A DNA stretch of 64,000 nucleotides from Desulfobacula sp964636495 (GTDB lineage Bacteria; Desulfobacterota; Desulfobacteria; Desulfobacterales; Desulfobacteraceae): contig CAZWSL010000008.1 of assembly GCA_964636495.1 (NCBI GenBank), forward strand, positions 1 to 64,000. Reading direction: 5' to 3'. The position numbers and the translations under genes are program-made. The notes below the pieces were generated by a model. It was given only the letters and a program-made list of their open reading frames with translations. It did not search any database and was not told where the DNA came from. Position 1 is the stretch's first letter. Every line of letters begins with the position of its first letter. This document shows, piece after piece, positions 17,375 through 26,889 of the stretch.

Positions 17375-19153
17375 TTGAAAAAAGAACATATTTTAAGACA
17401 GATAAGCCCTGACCACATCTTTAATGCTACGAACACCGGCTTGATTGTCATAGACAGTGAGGGGAGTATTGTAAAAGTCAATGACAAAGCATTTGAAATA
17501 TTTGAAATAGACAGACAGGGCGTTATGGATCAACCCATCTTTCAAATTCTGCCTGAAATTGGAAAAACAGCCTTTTCAGTCTTTAATAAAAAGAGAGATG
17601 TTCTTGGAAAACAGATAATGGAAAAAGATGTCAGCATCATTCTTAATATTCTGGTTATCAATGATGAAAAAGTGTTTCTCGGGCTTGTTGTCAGTTTTCA
17701 GAAAACCATTCTGTTTGAACAGCTGGCCAAAAAACTTGAGTTTTATAAAATTCAGAATAAAGAATTAAATGCGATATTTCAGTCTGTGCATGATGCGTTA
17801 TGGGTCTGCGATGGTAAAGGCTATGTTATTAATATCAACAAGGCTTCTGAAAAATTGAACCAGATAAAAAAGCAGGATGTCATTGGCAAAAATGTGAATG
17901 ATTTAATCAGGAGAGGGATGTTCAATAAATCGGTTACGACTGAAGTTTTAAAAAAGAAACAACAGGTCACTATCGTGCAGTACATAGAGAAAACAAAAAA
18001 AAAGATTCTGGCTACCGGTACCCCGGTTTTCAATGAACAGGGGGGAATCTCTCTCGTTGTCATAAATTCAAGAGATCTGACATCATTAAATTTTATCAAG
18101 GAAGAGCTTGATAAAAGCCTTGAAGAATCCGCACGATTGCGAGATGCTCTTCATGAAATGCGGCTTCAGGAAATACGGAAACAAGAGGTCATAGGAGAGA
18201 GTGAGGCCATTAAATCGGTTCTGAAAACTGTCCTGAAATTATCACATATGGAGGTGTCAAATATTCTGTTATTAGGAGAAAGTGGGACCGGGAAAGGGTT
18301 AATGGCCAATTTCATACATAATAACAGTCAACGACGTAACAAGACTTTTATGCAGATAAACTGCGCTGCACTTCCCACCCATCTTTTAGAAGCAGAGTTG
18401 TTCGGTTATGAAAAAGGGGCCTTCACCGGCGCAAAAAGCAGTGGGAAACCGGGTTTAATAGAACTTTCAAAGAATGGAACCCTGTTTCTTGATGAAGTTG
18501 GGGAACTCCCCCTCCCCCTGCAGAGCAAACTGCTGAAATATTTTGATGATCAAATGGTCATGCGTGTTGGAAGTGTCAAAGCGAGGAAAATAGATTGTAC
18601 CATTATTGCAGCAACTAACAGGGATTTGTCTGCGCTTGTCAAGCAAAAACGATTCCGGCAGGATCTTTTTTATCGAATAAATACATTTACAATTACAATG
18701 CCTGCTCTGCGCGACAGGTTTGAAGATATTTTTGAACTGACAAATCACTATCTCAATAGGTATAATAAACAGTTCAGCACGCAAAAAAAAATAAGTCCCC
18801 AGGCTTTTGATATACTCCAGAAACACAGTTTTCCGGGGAATGTCAGAGAGTTGAAGAATATTATTAAAAAAGGCGTGGTTTTAAGCGAATCTGATTACAT
18901 TGATGAACAATTGCTTAAAGATCTCAAAATTTTTCCTGTCATTTCCAAGCCGTTTGAAATCCAGGAGAATGAGAGTTTTAATTTGAAAAAGGCCATGATG
19001 GATTATGAAAAAGAGATATTGTTCCATATGATCAAAACCTGCAGGACAACCAGGGAAATTGCAAAAAAAATAGGGATTGATCACTCTAATGTTGTCCGAA
19101 AGCTGAAAAAGCACAACCTCACTACATCTGGTGCGAAATTGCATCATAAATGA
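17375..19153 (+). CDS. Sigma-54-dependent transcriptional activator with two PAS domains
   Basis: 592 residues from a TTG start preceded by AAGGA at about ten bases. Domains: PAS (about 12-115), PAS (about 128-235), a short coiled linker (235-265), AAA+ (about 270-500), Fis-type helix-turn-helix (about 557-582, TTREIAKKIGIDHSNVV). The AAA+ module has Walker A GESGTGKG (301-308), the sigma-54-contacting GAFTGA loop (348-353) and Walker B GTLFLDEVGE (368-377). It has no receiver domain, so a small ligand or redox state sensed by the PAS domains probably controls it. It lies between two sigma-54-like promoters and may drive both operons. Confidence 0.93.
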   Translation: MKKEHILRQISPDHIFNATNTGLIVIDSEGSIVKVNDKAFEIFEIDRQGVMDQPIFQILPEIGKTAFSVFNKKRDVLGKQIMEKDVSIILNILVINDEKVFLGLVVSFQKTILFEQLAKKLEFYKIQNKELNAIFQSVHDALWVCDGKGYVININKASEKLNQIKKQDVIGKNVNDLIRRGMFNKSVTTEVLKKKQQVTIVQYIEKTKKKILATGTPVFNEQGGISLVVINSRDLTSLNFIKEELDKSLEESARLRDALHEMRLQEIRKQEVIGESEAIKSVLKTVLKLSHMEVSNILLLGESGTGKGLMANFIHNNSQRRNKTFMQINCAALPTHLLEAELFGYEKGAFTGAKSSGKPGLIELSKNGTLFLDEVGELPLPLQSKLLKYFDDQMVMRVGSVKARKIDCTIIAATNRDLSALVKQKRFRQDLFYRINTFTITMPALRDRFEDIFELTNHYLNRYNKQFSTQKKISPQAFDILQKHSFPGNVRELKNIIKKGVVLSESDYIDEQLLKDLKIFPVISKPFEIQENESFNLKKAMMDYEKEILFHMIKTCRTTREIAKKIGIDHSNVVRKLKKHNLTTSGAKLHHK

Positions 19154-19243
19154 TTTGTTGGTGCGAAAATACACCTATTGTTTTTCGTTATCAACAAGAC
19201 ATTTAAGGCTTTTTCATTAAATATTCTGGTGTTAAATCGCACC
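19130..19243 (+). promoter_or_regulatory. Three 16-bp upstream activator repeats
   Basis: GGTGCGAAATTGCATC (19130-19145), GGTGCGAAAATACACC (19160-19175) and GGTGTTAAATCGCACC (19228-19243) share the palindromic core GGTGCGAAAT-CGCACC. The first two are 30 bp apart (three helical turns). They lie 80-190 bp before a sigma-54 promoter, the usual enhancer position, and the first overlaps the end of the activator gene. They are probably the binding sites of that activator. Confidence 0.65.
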
Positions 19244-19320
19244 ATTACCTGTTTTGTCATTTTTCCTGCAAGAATATCCAACCTTTCGTTTTTTAAGGAT
19301 AAATTTACTTCAGCAATGCG

Positions 19321-19336
19321 TGGCATGATTATCGCA
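19321..19336 (+). promoter_or_regulatory. Sigma-54 promoter of the aminotransferase/ABC/opine operon
   Basis: TGGCATGATTATCGCA matches the TGGCACG-N4-TTGCA consensus at most positions, and GG and GC are exactly 10 bases apart. It lies about 65 bases before the first gene, downstream of the three repeats and of the activator gene. Confidence 0.7.
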
Positions 19337-19401
19337 TTTTAAATCGGGCACAAGCGGGAACAGCAGATGAATTTCAATATGTTTTGGAGATGAAAACAAT
19401 T

Positions 19402-20703
19402 ATGGACAATCAATTGAATGATATTCAGGCGCTTCGCGGCAAATACATGGCAAACGGGTTTGCCAGTGGAACAGACTGTTATGTTAAAAAAGCTTCCGGC
19501 TCAAAAATATACGATGCTGCGGGTAACGAGTTCATAGATTTTGCAGGCGGAATTGCCGTTATGAATGTCGGGCATTCCAACCCGGCCGTTATCGAAGCCA
19601 TGAAAAAGCAGCTGGATAATTTTACCCACACCTGCTTTATGGTACTTCCATATGAGCAGGCGGTTCTGCTGGCGCAGAAATTATGCCATCTGATTCCAGG
19701 AGATTTTGATAAAGCAGCCATTTTTTTAAACAGCGGAGCAGAAGCAGTGGAAAACGCGATCAAAATTGCCCGGTACCATACCAAAAGAAAGGCTGTCATT
19801 ACATTTGAAAATGCATTTCATGGCCGTACCAGTATGGGGATGGCACTTACCAGTAAAATCAAGCCGTATAAATACGGTTTTGATCCGTTTCCACCTGAAA
19901 TTTACCGGATGCCATTTGCATATTGCTATCGATGCCCGTTCAATTTGTCTTATCCAGACTGTAACACTGCATGCGGAGACTATCTGAACGATTTTTTTAT
20001 TTCCCATGTGAACCCTGATCAGACTGCAGCCATTATTGTTGAACCGGTCCAGGGAGAAGGCGGTTTTATCTGTCCTCCACCCGAATACTTTCTCAAACTT
20101 AAAGCGATCTGCGAAAAACACGGTATCCTGTTTGTTGCAGATGAAATTCAGACTGGAATCGGACGGACAGGCACCATGTTCGCCATGGAGTACTTCGGAG
20201 TTGAAGCCGATATGACAACTGTTGCCAAGAGTCTTGCAGCGGGCATGCCCTTGAGTGCAGTTGTCGGCAGAAAAGAGATCATGGACAGTGTCCATCCGGG
20301 GGGTATCGGCGGCACATACGGAGGTAATCCTGTTGCATGCAGCGCAGCCCTTGCCGTATTGGAAACTTTTGAGAAAGATAATATCCTTGAAAAATCTGAA
20401 ATACTTGGTGAAAAATTAAACCGGAGGTTGTTGCAGCTGTATGATAAGTATGAACTTATCGGAGATGTCAGAGGCAAAGGTCCGATGATGGCAATGGAAT
20501 TGGTGAATGACCGCACTTCAAAAGAACCGGCACAGGAGAAAACGCAAAAGCTTGTGAGGTTCTGTTATGAAAAAGGGTTAATCCTGCTGTCATGCGGAAC
20601 CTTTGGAAATGTCGTCAGGTTGTTGATGCCCCTGGTGATCGAGGATGAAGATCTGGATAAAGGGCTTTCCATAATTGAAGAAGGTCTGGCTGCGATACAA
20701 TAG
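19402..20703 (+). CDS. Class III aminotransferase (GabT / diaminobutyrate aminotransferase-like)
   Basis: 433 residues from the ATG at 19402, which follows GGAG by 12 bases; a TTG at 19384 and an ATG at 19390 are in frame but lack a usable ribosome site. The PLP lysine is in TTVAKSLAAGMPLSAVVG, with the cofactor motif VADEIQTGIGRTG. The fold is that of 4-aminobutyrate, ornithine and diaminobutyrate omega-transaminases. A cysteine-rich insertion (YCYRCPFN, DCNTACGD) also occurs in other GabT-like enzymes of anaerobes. First gene of a sigma-54 operon with an amino-acid ABC transporter. It could act as DoeD in ectoine breakdown. Confidence 0.9.
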   Translation: MDNQLNDIQALRGKYMANGFASGTDCYVKKASGSKIYDAAGNEFIDFAGGIAVMNVGHSNPAVIEAMKKQLDNFTHTCFMVLPYEQAVLLAQKLCHLIPGDFDKAAIFLNSGAEAVENAIKIARYHTKRKAVITFENAFHGRTSMGMALTSKIKPYKYGFDPFPPEIYRMPFAYCYRCPFNLSYPDCNTACGDYLNDFFISHVNPDQTAAIIVEPVQGEGGFICPPPEYFLKLKAICEKHGILFVADEIQTGIGRTGTMFAMEYFGVEADMTTVAKSLAAGMPLSAVVGRKEIMDSVHPGGIGGTYGGNPVACSAALAVLETFEKDNILEKSEILGEKLNRRLLQLYDKYELIGDVRGKGPMMAMELVNDRTSKEPAQEKTQKLVRFCYEKGLILLSCGTFGNVVRLLMPLVIEDEDLDKGLSIIEEGLAAIQ

Positions 20704-20746
20704 AACAAAGGTTGTAAAAAGCAAACAAAAAGAGGAGTAAATGCAG

Positions 20747-21838
20747 ATGCGCAATATTTCAATACTTGGCGGGGGCAACGGCGCACGTTCTGCTGCAGCA
20801 GAGATTGCACTCAGGGGACATCGGGTTACAATCTATGAACTGCCTGAATTTGCAGACAATGTTTCCGTAATAAGGGAAACAAAGGCCATCAGATCTATCG
20901 GCGAAATCCAGGGTACGGCTAAAATAGAAAAAGTGACATCAGATATAAAAGAGGCTGTCCAGAACGCCGAAGTCATCATTATTATTGTCCCGACTATGTT
21001 TCACCTTGCCTACACCAAATTGCTGGCCCCGGTTCTGGAAGATGGACACAATATTGTTTTTATGCCGGGTTCCATGGGATCCCTGGAATTTGTACAGGAA
21101 ATGAGAAATCAGGGGATATCTAAAGACATTACGGTTTCCGATTTTGCTGCACTTCCCTATGCCACCCGGATTATCAGTCCGGATACGGTAAAGATATTTG
21201 GCAGAAGGGCTATTGTTGCCATGGGGGTCTTTCCTTCAATCAAACAGGACCGTGTCATGCCGATCATGGAAGACATCTATCCGGAGATAGTAACCATGAG
21301 GGACGTGCTGGAGGCGGGTCTTTCCAACCCCAACCCGACCCTTCACTGTCTCGGTGTCCTGTTGAATGCCGGTCGAATTGAATACAGCCACGGGGAGTTT
21401 TATTACTATGAAGAAGGATTGACACCCGGTGTCTGCAGTGCAGTTGAAAAAATCGATCAGGAACGGGTGAATATCGGCAAGGCCCTGGGGTTGAATATGC
21501 CGACTTTAACAGAGACTTATCCCATCATGAAATATGGTCCCAAAGGGGATAGTTTCTGGCAGGTCATCCGGGGTGTGAAGGCGCTGACGGGTGTGAAGGG
21601 ACCTTCAGAACTGGATAACCGCTATCTGACAGAAGATGTTCCCATCGGCCTTTTGTGCTACTCACAATTGGGAAAACAGCTGGGAGTTGATGTGAAACTG
21701 ATGCAGTCTGTCATCTATATGGCAGAAGCGGTTCTGGACCGCGATTTCTCTACAAACGGAAGGACACTTGAAAAGTGTGGTATCCATGGAATGGATGCAC
21801 AGACATTACGTTCCTATGTGAAAACAGGTGAAAAATAG
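20747..21838 (+). CDS. NAD(P)-dependent octopine/nopaline (opine) dehydrogenase family protein
   Basis: 363 residues from the ATG at 20747, nine bases after AGAGGAG; the ATG at 20741 is too close. The N-terminus ISILGGGNGARSAA is the dinucleotide-binding Rossmann motif of opine dehydrogenases. The C-terminal half is the helical Octopine_DH domain, with the characteristic NPNPTLHCLGVLLNAGRIE region. The family reversibly joins an amino acid and a 2-oxo acid as a secondary amine. Placed with an amino-acid importer and an ornithine-cyclodeaminase-like gene, it may cleave an imported N-carboxyalkyl amino acid. Confidence 0.85.
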   Translation: MRNISILGGGNGARSAAAEIALRGHRVTIYELPEFADNVSVIRETKAIRSIGEIQGTAKIEKVTSDIKEAVQNAEVIIIIVPTMFHLAYTKLLAPVLEDGHNIVFMPGSMGSLEFVQEMRNQGISKDITVSDFAALPYATRIISPDTVKIFGRRAIVAMGVFPSIKQDRVMPIMEDIYPEIVTMRDVLEAGLSNPNPTLHCLGVLLNAGRIEYSHGEFYYYEEGLTPGVCSAVEKIDQERVNIGKALGLNMPTLTETYPIMKYGPKGDSFWQVIRGVKALTGVKGPSELDNRYLTEDVPIGLLCYSQLGKQLGVDVKLMQSVIYMAEAVLDRDFSTNGRTLEKCGIHGMDAQTLRSYVKTGEK

Positions 21839-21916
21839 TATTTGCTATTTTAAATATGAAGCAGCTATTGATATAAAATAGCCATAATAATTAATTTATT
21901 TTAAAGGAGAGAGTTC

Positions 21917-22708
21917 ATGAAAAAGCTAATTTCAGTATTAACCCTTATCTTTGCTTTGGGATTGTTTTTGGGGCAGACAGCCAACGCAGGCACCATTATG
22001 GACAAAATAAATGCCGATAAAAAACTGACCATCGGTGTTGCACCATGGAAAAATTTTATCATGTTTGATCCGAAAACCAATCAGTATGAAGGCATTATTG
22101 CCGATGATCTGAGGAATTTTGAGAAAGTGACCGGCATCAAAGTTGAGATTATAAAAACCACCTGGGGCGGAATGATTGCAGGCCTTCAGGCTGGAAAATG
22201 GGATGCCATCATGAACGGCCTGGGTGCATCGCCAAAAAGATCTCTCGCAGTCGCTTTTACCATCCCCTACGGTAACTACTGTGAAGCAGCGCTTGTTAAC
22301 AAAAAAGACAATATCAAATCCTTTTCAGATCTTGACAAAAAGGGAAATATTATTGCTGTCACCGCAGGTACAAGTGCACATGAACTTTGGAAAACCCAGT
22401 TCAAAAATGCAAAAATCCAGACGTTTGCCGACTCTGCATCCTGTCTGCTGGAAATTGTTCAGGGCCGTGCAACCGCTTTTATGAGCGATTCTTTAATTCA
22501 GTCTTCAAGGGCTAAAGAGCATGATCAGCTGGAAGTATTTATTCCTGAAAACACTGTGTGGTTTTTCCAGGCCCACGCTTTAAGGTATGCAGATCCCGAT
22601 CTTCAGGCTTTTCTGAACACCTATATCAGGAATATGCAGTCACGCGGCTGGTACAGCGAACTGGGTAAAAAATGGGGTATGCCTGACGGATGGGCAACCG
22701 GTCGTTAA
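21917..22708 (+). CDS. Amino-acid ABC transporter substrate-binding protein
   Basis: 263 residues with a signal peptide (residues 1-24, probable cleavage after ANA) and the family 3 extracellular solute-binding fold. Typical parts are KKLTIGVAPW at the mature N-terminus, DAIMNGLGASPKRSLAVAFT, and VTAGTSAHELWK. Polar amino acids or derivatives are the usual ligands. It is followed by its permease and ATPase, making a complete single-permease importer. The ligand is not readable but should be the substrate of the flanking opine-type enzymes. Confidence 0.9.
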   Translation: MKKLISVLTLIFALGLFLGQTANAGTIMDKINADKKLTIGVAPWKNFIMFDPKTNQYEGIIADDLRNFEKVTGIKVEIIKTTWGGMIAGLQAGKWDAIMNGLGASPKRSLAVAFTIPYGNYCEAALVNKKDNIKSFSDLDKKGNIIAVTAGTSAHELWKTQFKNAKIQTFADSASCLLEIVQGRATAFMSDSLIQSSRAKEHDQLEVFIPENTVWFFQAHALRYADPDLQAFLNTYIRNMQSRGWYSELGKKWGMPDGWATGR

Positions 22709-22815
22709 GTTTATAAGAATAGTGCAGTATCTGTCTGGTTTTCCTGCAGGTGCTGCATAAATCCTTTCAATAATCATCCAAGAACAGACTGTAAAATAAA
22801 AGGAGATGATGAGGT

Positions 22816-23484
22816 ATGAATTATGAGTTTCAATTCGGTATCCTGAAAGAGTATGCCCCCTATCTGGCAGGAGGATTGGGATACACATGTATGGTCGGAT
22901 TCGGCAGTATTCTGTTTTCCATTATTATCGGTCTGTTTTTTGCTTCAATACAGATATCGAACAATAAAATTTTAAAAGTGATTGCCCTTATATATATTGA
23001 CATATTCCGAACGGTTCCTCTTGTCTGCTTAATGATCTGGATTCATTATGTCATGCCTATCATTTTCGGTTTGAGTTTTACACCAACCCAGAGTGCTATC
23101 ATTGCACTCTCCTTAAACGGTGGGGCACTGGCATGTGAGGCATTCAGGGGAGGGCTTGAGGCTATTCCGTCAACACAGAGTCAGGCATCTCTGTCCCTGG
23201 GATTTTCCAGGATCGATACCCTTCGCTACGTAATTATACCCCAGGCAATTTATTCCACCCTGCCGCCGTTAACGAATGTATTTATCACAAATCTGAAAAA
23301 TGTAACGGTTACCATGATTGTTTCTGTGCCTGAAGTCATGTTCAGAGCCCAGGAATTAACAGTTCTGACATTCAGGCCGCTTGAACTGTACACTGGTGCG
23401 GCAATTATCTATATCCTGCTGATTGCTTTATTTTCCTATGGTATGCGTGGCGTTGAAAAACTTCGAAAGTGGGAACCCATCTAA
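22816..23484 (+). CDS. Amino-acid ABC transporter permease
   Basis: 222 residues with about five membrane segments, of the HisM/GlnP family. The EAA loop contacting the ATPase is seen around residues 115-145 (EAFRGGLEAIPSTQSQASLS). AAGGAGATGATGAGG precedes the ATG. Only one permease is present, so it probably forms a homodimer with the ATPase encoded next. Confidence 0.92.
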   Translation: MNYEFQFGILKEYAPYLAGGLGYTCMVGFGSILFSIIIGLFFASIQISNNKILKVIALIYIDIFRTVPLVCLMIWIHYVMPIIFGLSFTPTQSAIIALSLNGGALACEAFRGGLEAIPSTQSQASLSLGFSRIDTLRYVIIPQAIYSTLPPLTNVFITNLKNVTVTMIVSVPEVMFRAQELTVLTFRPLELYTGAAIIYILLIALFSYGMRGVEKLRKWEPI

Positions 23485-23524
23485 AATATAACATTAATCG
23501 AAAAAATTTTAGGAGTCGGCATCT

Positions 23525-24271
23525 ATGGAAGATGTATTTATAAAGGCAAGAAACCTGACAAAAAAATATGGGGAAACAACCATACTGGAAAATATTTCCT
23601 TTGATATCAGAAAAGGAGAAGTCCTTGTTTTATGCGGGCCCAGCGGTTGTGGAAAAAGCACGCTGTTAAGGTGCCTCAACGGGCTTGAAACCATCCAGGA
23701 CGGACAGATTTATGTAGATAACATCGCTTTAAGAGGAGCAACTCAAAAAGAGCTGAAAAAACTGCGGTTAAGAGTCGGGATGGTATTCCAGATGTTCAAC
23801 CTTTTCCCCCATATGACAACGCTGAAAAACATTACTCTGGCTCCGATGAAACTGCTTGGGAAAAGTCAGAAAGAGGCAAAAGAAGAGGCAATGAACCTGC
23901 TTGATATAGTCGGTATCACGGATAAGGCAGACGAATATCCATGTGCCTTGTCCGGAGGCCAGCGGCAGCGTGTGGCAATTGCCAGGGCTCTGGCCATGAA
24001 ACCGGATCTGATGCTCTTTGACGAGCCCACATCCGCACTTGACCCTGAGATGAAAGAGGAAGTTCTCAATGTAATCGAACGGCTCAGAACTGAAGAGAAA
24101 ATGACCATGGTACTGGTAACACATGAAATCAATTTTGTTAAAAATGTGGGAGACCGGGTCATGATGATTGAAGATCGTGAAATTGTAGAAGAAAATGATG
24201 CAAAGAACTTTTTTGAAAATCCAAAAGAGGAGCGGACACGACACTTTTTGAAGGCGATTACAGATCTCTAA
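23525..24271 (+). CDS. Amino-acid ABC transporter ATP-binding protein
   Basis: 248 residues of the GlnQ/HisP family. Walker A is GPSGCGKST, the signature motif LSGGQRQRVAIARAL, Walker B LMLFDEPTSAL and the H-loop VTHE. AGGAG lies nine bases before the ATG. It energises the import system with the two preceding genes. Confidence 0.95.
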   Translation: MEDVFIKARNLTKKYGETTILENISFDIRKGEVLVLCGPSGCGKSTLLRCLNGLETIQDGQIYVDNIALRGATQKELKKLRLRVGMVFQMFNLFPHMTTLKNITLAPMKLLGKSQKEAKEEAMNLLDIVGITDKADEYPCALSGGQRQRVAIARALAMKPDLMLFDEPTSALDPEMKEEVLNVIERLRTEEKMTMVLVTHEINFVKNVGDRVMMIEDREIVEENDAKNFFENPKEERTRHFLKAITDL

Positions 24272-24285
24272 CTGAAAGAAGAGCA

Positions 24286-25260
24286 ATGAACGACATTTCA
24301 TTTATTTATTTATCTCATAAAGATATTTTAAACGTAGGTATAACCATGTCTCAAACAATTGATATTGTTGAAGATGTATTCATAGAGCATGGTAAAGGAA
24401 ATTTTGAAAACCCGCCAAAACCCGGTGTTCATCCGAAAAAGAACTCTTTTATTCATGCCATGCCGGGTTTTCTGCCAAAACAGCAGGCATGCGGGATGAA
24501 ATGGGTCAGCGGCTTTCCTGATAATCACCATTTCGATCTTCCATCTATCATGGGTCTGATCATTCTCAATGATCCAGAAACAGGAAAACCATTAGGCATG
24601 CTTGAGGGCGGTTATATAACCGCGTTAAGGACTGCTGCTGTTTCCGGAGTTGCCGCCCGGTATCTTTCCATAGCAAATCCGGAAAAAATTGCCATTATCG
24701 GCGCTGGAGTACAGGGGCGATATCATGTAACCGCATTAAAAGAAATCTTTCCTGATATCAGGGAATTCAGGATCTATGATATCAACCACCAGGCAGTTGA
24801 AAGTTTTGTTGCCGGTTTTGACCGGGAAAACCGATTTAAGGTAAAATCTGCTGATAACATTCAAACGGCAATGAAAAATGCTGATATTGTTGTCACTGCA
24901 ACGGGAACGCTTGCAGAACCAATTTACAAAACTGAATGGGTTAAAGAAGGAGCTCTTATCCTGCCGGTGCATATGAACGGATGGCCCAAATCAGTTCTTA
25001 CCCGGATGGATCTGTTCTTTACAGACGACTGGATGCAGTTCAGTACCTATATGAAGCCCCATAATATTTACGAACCGTTTTTGGACCCGGATGCCGAGCT
25101 CGGTGAGGTAGTAACCGGGAAAAAACCGGGCCGCAGAAAGGATTCACAAAGAATCATCAATTTTAATCTGGGTATTGCCCTTCACGATATAGCAATTGCC
25201 AAACAAATTTTTGAACAATCCATATTAAAGGGAACCGGAGAAAAATTAAATTTAATTTAA
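24286..25260 (+). CDS. Ornithine cyclodeaminase / mu-crystallin family protein
   Basis: 324 residues with the family's NAD-binding motif IAIIGAGVQGRYHVTAL (near 133) and the substrate-side regions GMKWVSGFPDN and GYITALRTAAVSG. The family includes ornithine cyclodeaminase, alanine dehydrogenase, ketimine reductases and EutC of hydroxyectoine catabolism. As last gene of an operon with transporter, opine dehydrogenase homologue and aminotransferase, it recalls opine catabolic loci (transporter plus ocd) and also ectoine loci. The precise reaction is open. Confidence 0.85.
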   Translation: MNDISFIYLSHKDILNVGITMSQTIDIVEDVFIEHGKGNFENPPKPGVHPKKNSFIHAMPGFLPKQQACGMKWVSGFPDNHHFDLPSIMGLIILNDPETGKPLGMLEGGYITALRTAAVSGVAARYLSIANPEKIAIIGAGVQGRYHVTALKEIFPDIREFRIYDINHQAVESFVAGFDRENRFKVKSADNIQTAMKNADIVVTATGTLAEPIYKTEWVKEGALILPVHMNGWPKSVLTRMDLFFTDDWMQFSTYMKPHNIYEPFLDPDAELGEVVTGKKPGRRKDSQRIINFNLGIALHDIAIAKQIFEQSILKGTGEKLNLI

Positions 25261-25576
25261 CTTTATATAAGCGAGAAAATAAAATATAACCCCGGTTTTT
25301 ATTTTCATTTCAAACCCTCAAAAGATCTTCTTTTTATTTATGGTATTTTTTTGTTTCTCGTGTGTTCCTGACACTCTGAATATTGATGATCTTAAAGTTT
25401 CAGGTTTATGAGATCTGATATTCAACACCCGCTCCTTGCAAAGCATTTAATTTTTTATCCTTGTATCGATTTTTCATATTTACTATATCTTCACTGTTGC
25501 TGTTTTCCTGGATACGAATCCATGAAATCGGGTAACATAACCTGGTATATTAAAAAATTGAAATAAGGAGTTTAGA
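25261..25576. other. Intergenic region after the opine-type operon
   Basis: 316 AT-rich bases. A 10-bp inverted repeat (GAAAATAAAA at 25275-25284, TTTTATTTTC at 25297-25306) with a GC-containing loop lies just after the operon. It might end transcription weakly, but the stem is all A/T except for one pair. No other element is clear. Confidence 0.35.
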
Positions 25577-26314
25577 ATGGAATCCCCTGTTCTTTTTGAA
25601 GTGGAAAAAGCTGTTGCATTCATCACGTTAAACCGGCCCCGGTGTCACAACGCTATTAATCGGGCACTGCTTGATCAGTTGTATGCCTGCCTGGATAGTA
25701 TCGTTTCTCAAACGCACATCAAGGCAGTGATTTTAACAGGGAGTGGAAAATCATTCTGCGCTGGAGTTGATCTTAAAGCTGTCCAAAATGAAGATTTTTT
25801 CAACCTGAGGGCAGATGGAAAACAACTGCCTGAGCTGTTTCAGGCGTGCGGCAAACCCATAATCGGTGCCATAAACGGCCATGCAATCACTGGCGGCCTT
25901 GAAATGGCATTATGCTGTGATTTTCTCATTGCTTCGGAACAGGCTGTTTTCATTGACAGCCATGCAAAACTCGGCATCCATCCAGGGTGGGGGGTGACAA
26001 AGCGGCTTCAGGAAGCCGTGGGAAGACGAAGGGCAAAACAGATGTCGTTTACCGGCCAGCCTGTTTCAGCAGAAAAGGCATGTGAGTGGGGGCTTGTAAA
26101 TGAAGTGGTTCCACATGAAAAATTGCTGCCCATAGCCAGGGAGATTGCCGGTTATATCTGTGATGCCAATTCAGATATGCTCAAAAAAATCAGAACCCTT
26201 ATTGATGCAGGCGACCAGTTGAGTGGTTCTGAAGTCCTTGATTTAGAGAGAAAAAGATTCATCTCCTTTTTGAATAACCCGGAAGAGAAGGGCCAGAGTG
26301 CATTCATGTCTTAG
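25577..26314 (+). CDS. Enoyl-CoA hydratase/isomerase family protein
   Basis: 245 residues of the crotonase fold. The oxyanion-hole regions are SGKSFCAGVDLKAV and AINGHAITGGLEMALCCDF. The second catalytic glutamate position of true hydratases reads SHAKLGIHPGWG, where hydratases normally have Glu (PE.KLG.xPG). This points to an isomerase, hydrolase or other crotonase activity. An ideal AAGGAG precedes the ATG. Single gene, not obviously tied to its neighbours. Confidence 0.85.
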   Translation: MESPVLFEVEKAVAFITLNRPRCHNAINRALLDQLYACLDSIVSQTHIKAVILTGSGKSFCAGVDLKAVQNEDFFNLRADGKQLPELFQACGKPIIGAINGHAITGGLEMALCCDFLIASEQAVFIDSHAKLGIHPGWGVTKRLQEAVGRRRAKQMSFTGQPVSAEKACEWGLVNEVVPHEKLLPIAREIAGYICDANSDMLKKIRTLIDAGDQLSGSEVLDLERKRFISFLNNPEEKGQSAFMS

Positions 26315-26510
26315 AAACCAGTTTATCCCGGCTTCTGAAACGGTGAAAAGAAAAAGCAGCAGCTTTCCCCATAAAATGATCTATGCCGGAGGTGTTCAAG
26401 GAGCATATATCTCCAGGATTCGACCGTAACCGGGAACAGCAATTTCATCGGGAACCAGGTTATACAGATGTAGAAACTGCCTGACTCTGTGTCCGGTTTT
26501 CAGGAAAGAG

Positions 26511-26753
26511 TCACGATGTTCTTTTTATGAAGAACCTTGTATTTGCTCCTTCAGTAGCAGTCTTGACTATCTCGTTACCTGTTGTGTTGGCCCAGGCAGG
26601 CAAATCAGTCAACGCACCGGGATCAGACGTTAACGCATCCAGGATATCTCCTGAATTGATCTCTTTAATGGCTTTGCTCACTTTTACGATTGGCATTGGA
26701 CAGGAAAGTCCGGTCAAGTCCAGTGATTTTACCGATTTGAACTCTTCAGTCAT
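26511..26753 (-). CDS. TusA-like sulfurtransferase
   Basis: 80 residues from the ATG at 26753, nine bases after GAGGAG. The family motif LDLTGLSCPMPIVKVSKAI carries the sulfur-bearing cysteine in CPxP. It acts as a small persulfide carrier. It is downstream of a DsrE2-like membrane-associated protein and a rhodanese-MBL protein, together a cytoplasmic sulfur relay as in many sulfur-metabolising bacteria. Confidence 0.9.
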   Translation of the reverse strand: MTEEFKSVKSLDLTGLSCPMPIVKVSKAIKEINSGDILDALTSDPGALTDLPAWANTTGNEIVKTATEGANTRFFIKRTS

Positions 26754-26889
26754 GTCTAAATTCTCCTCATCAAGCAATTCTTATATTTATTAAAATCTTA
26801 TGTATGGTTTCCAGGCAGTATGTAAAAAAATGAGTTACTGTCCATGGGGATTTCTCATTGCCTTATAAATATCATCTGTATCAAAAAAA

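Noticed and set aside
19726..20295. Minus-strand frame of 189 codons inside the class III aminotransferase gene
   Set aside because: Shadow of a clear gene; cysteine/histidine-rich nonsense composition.
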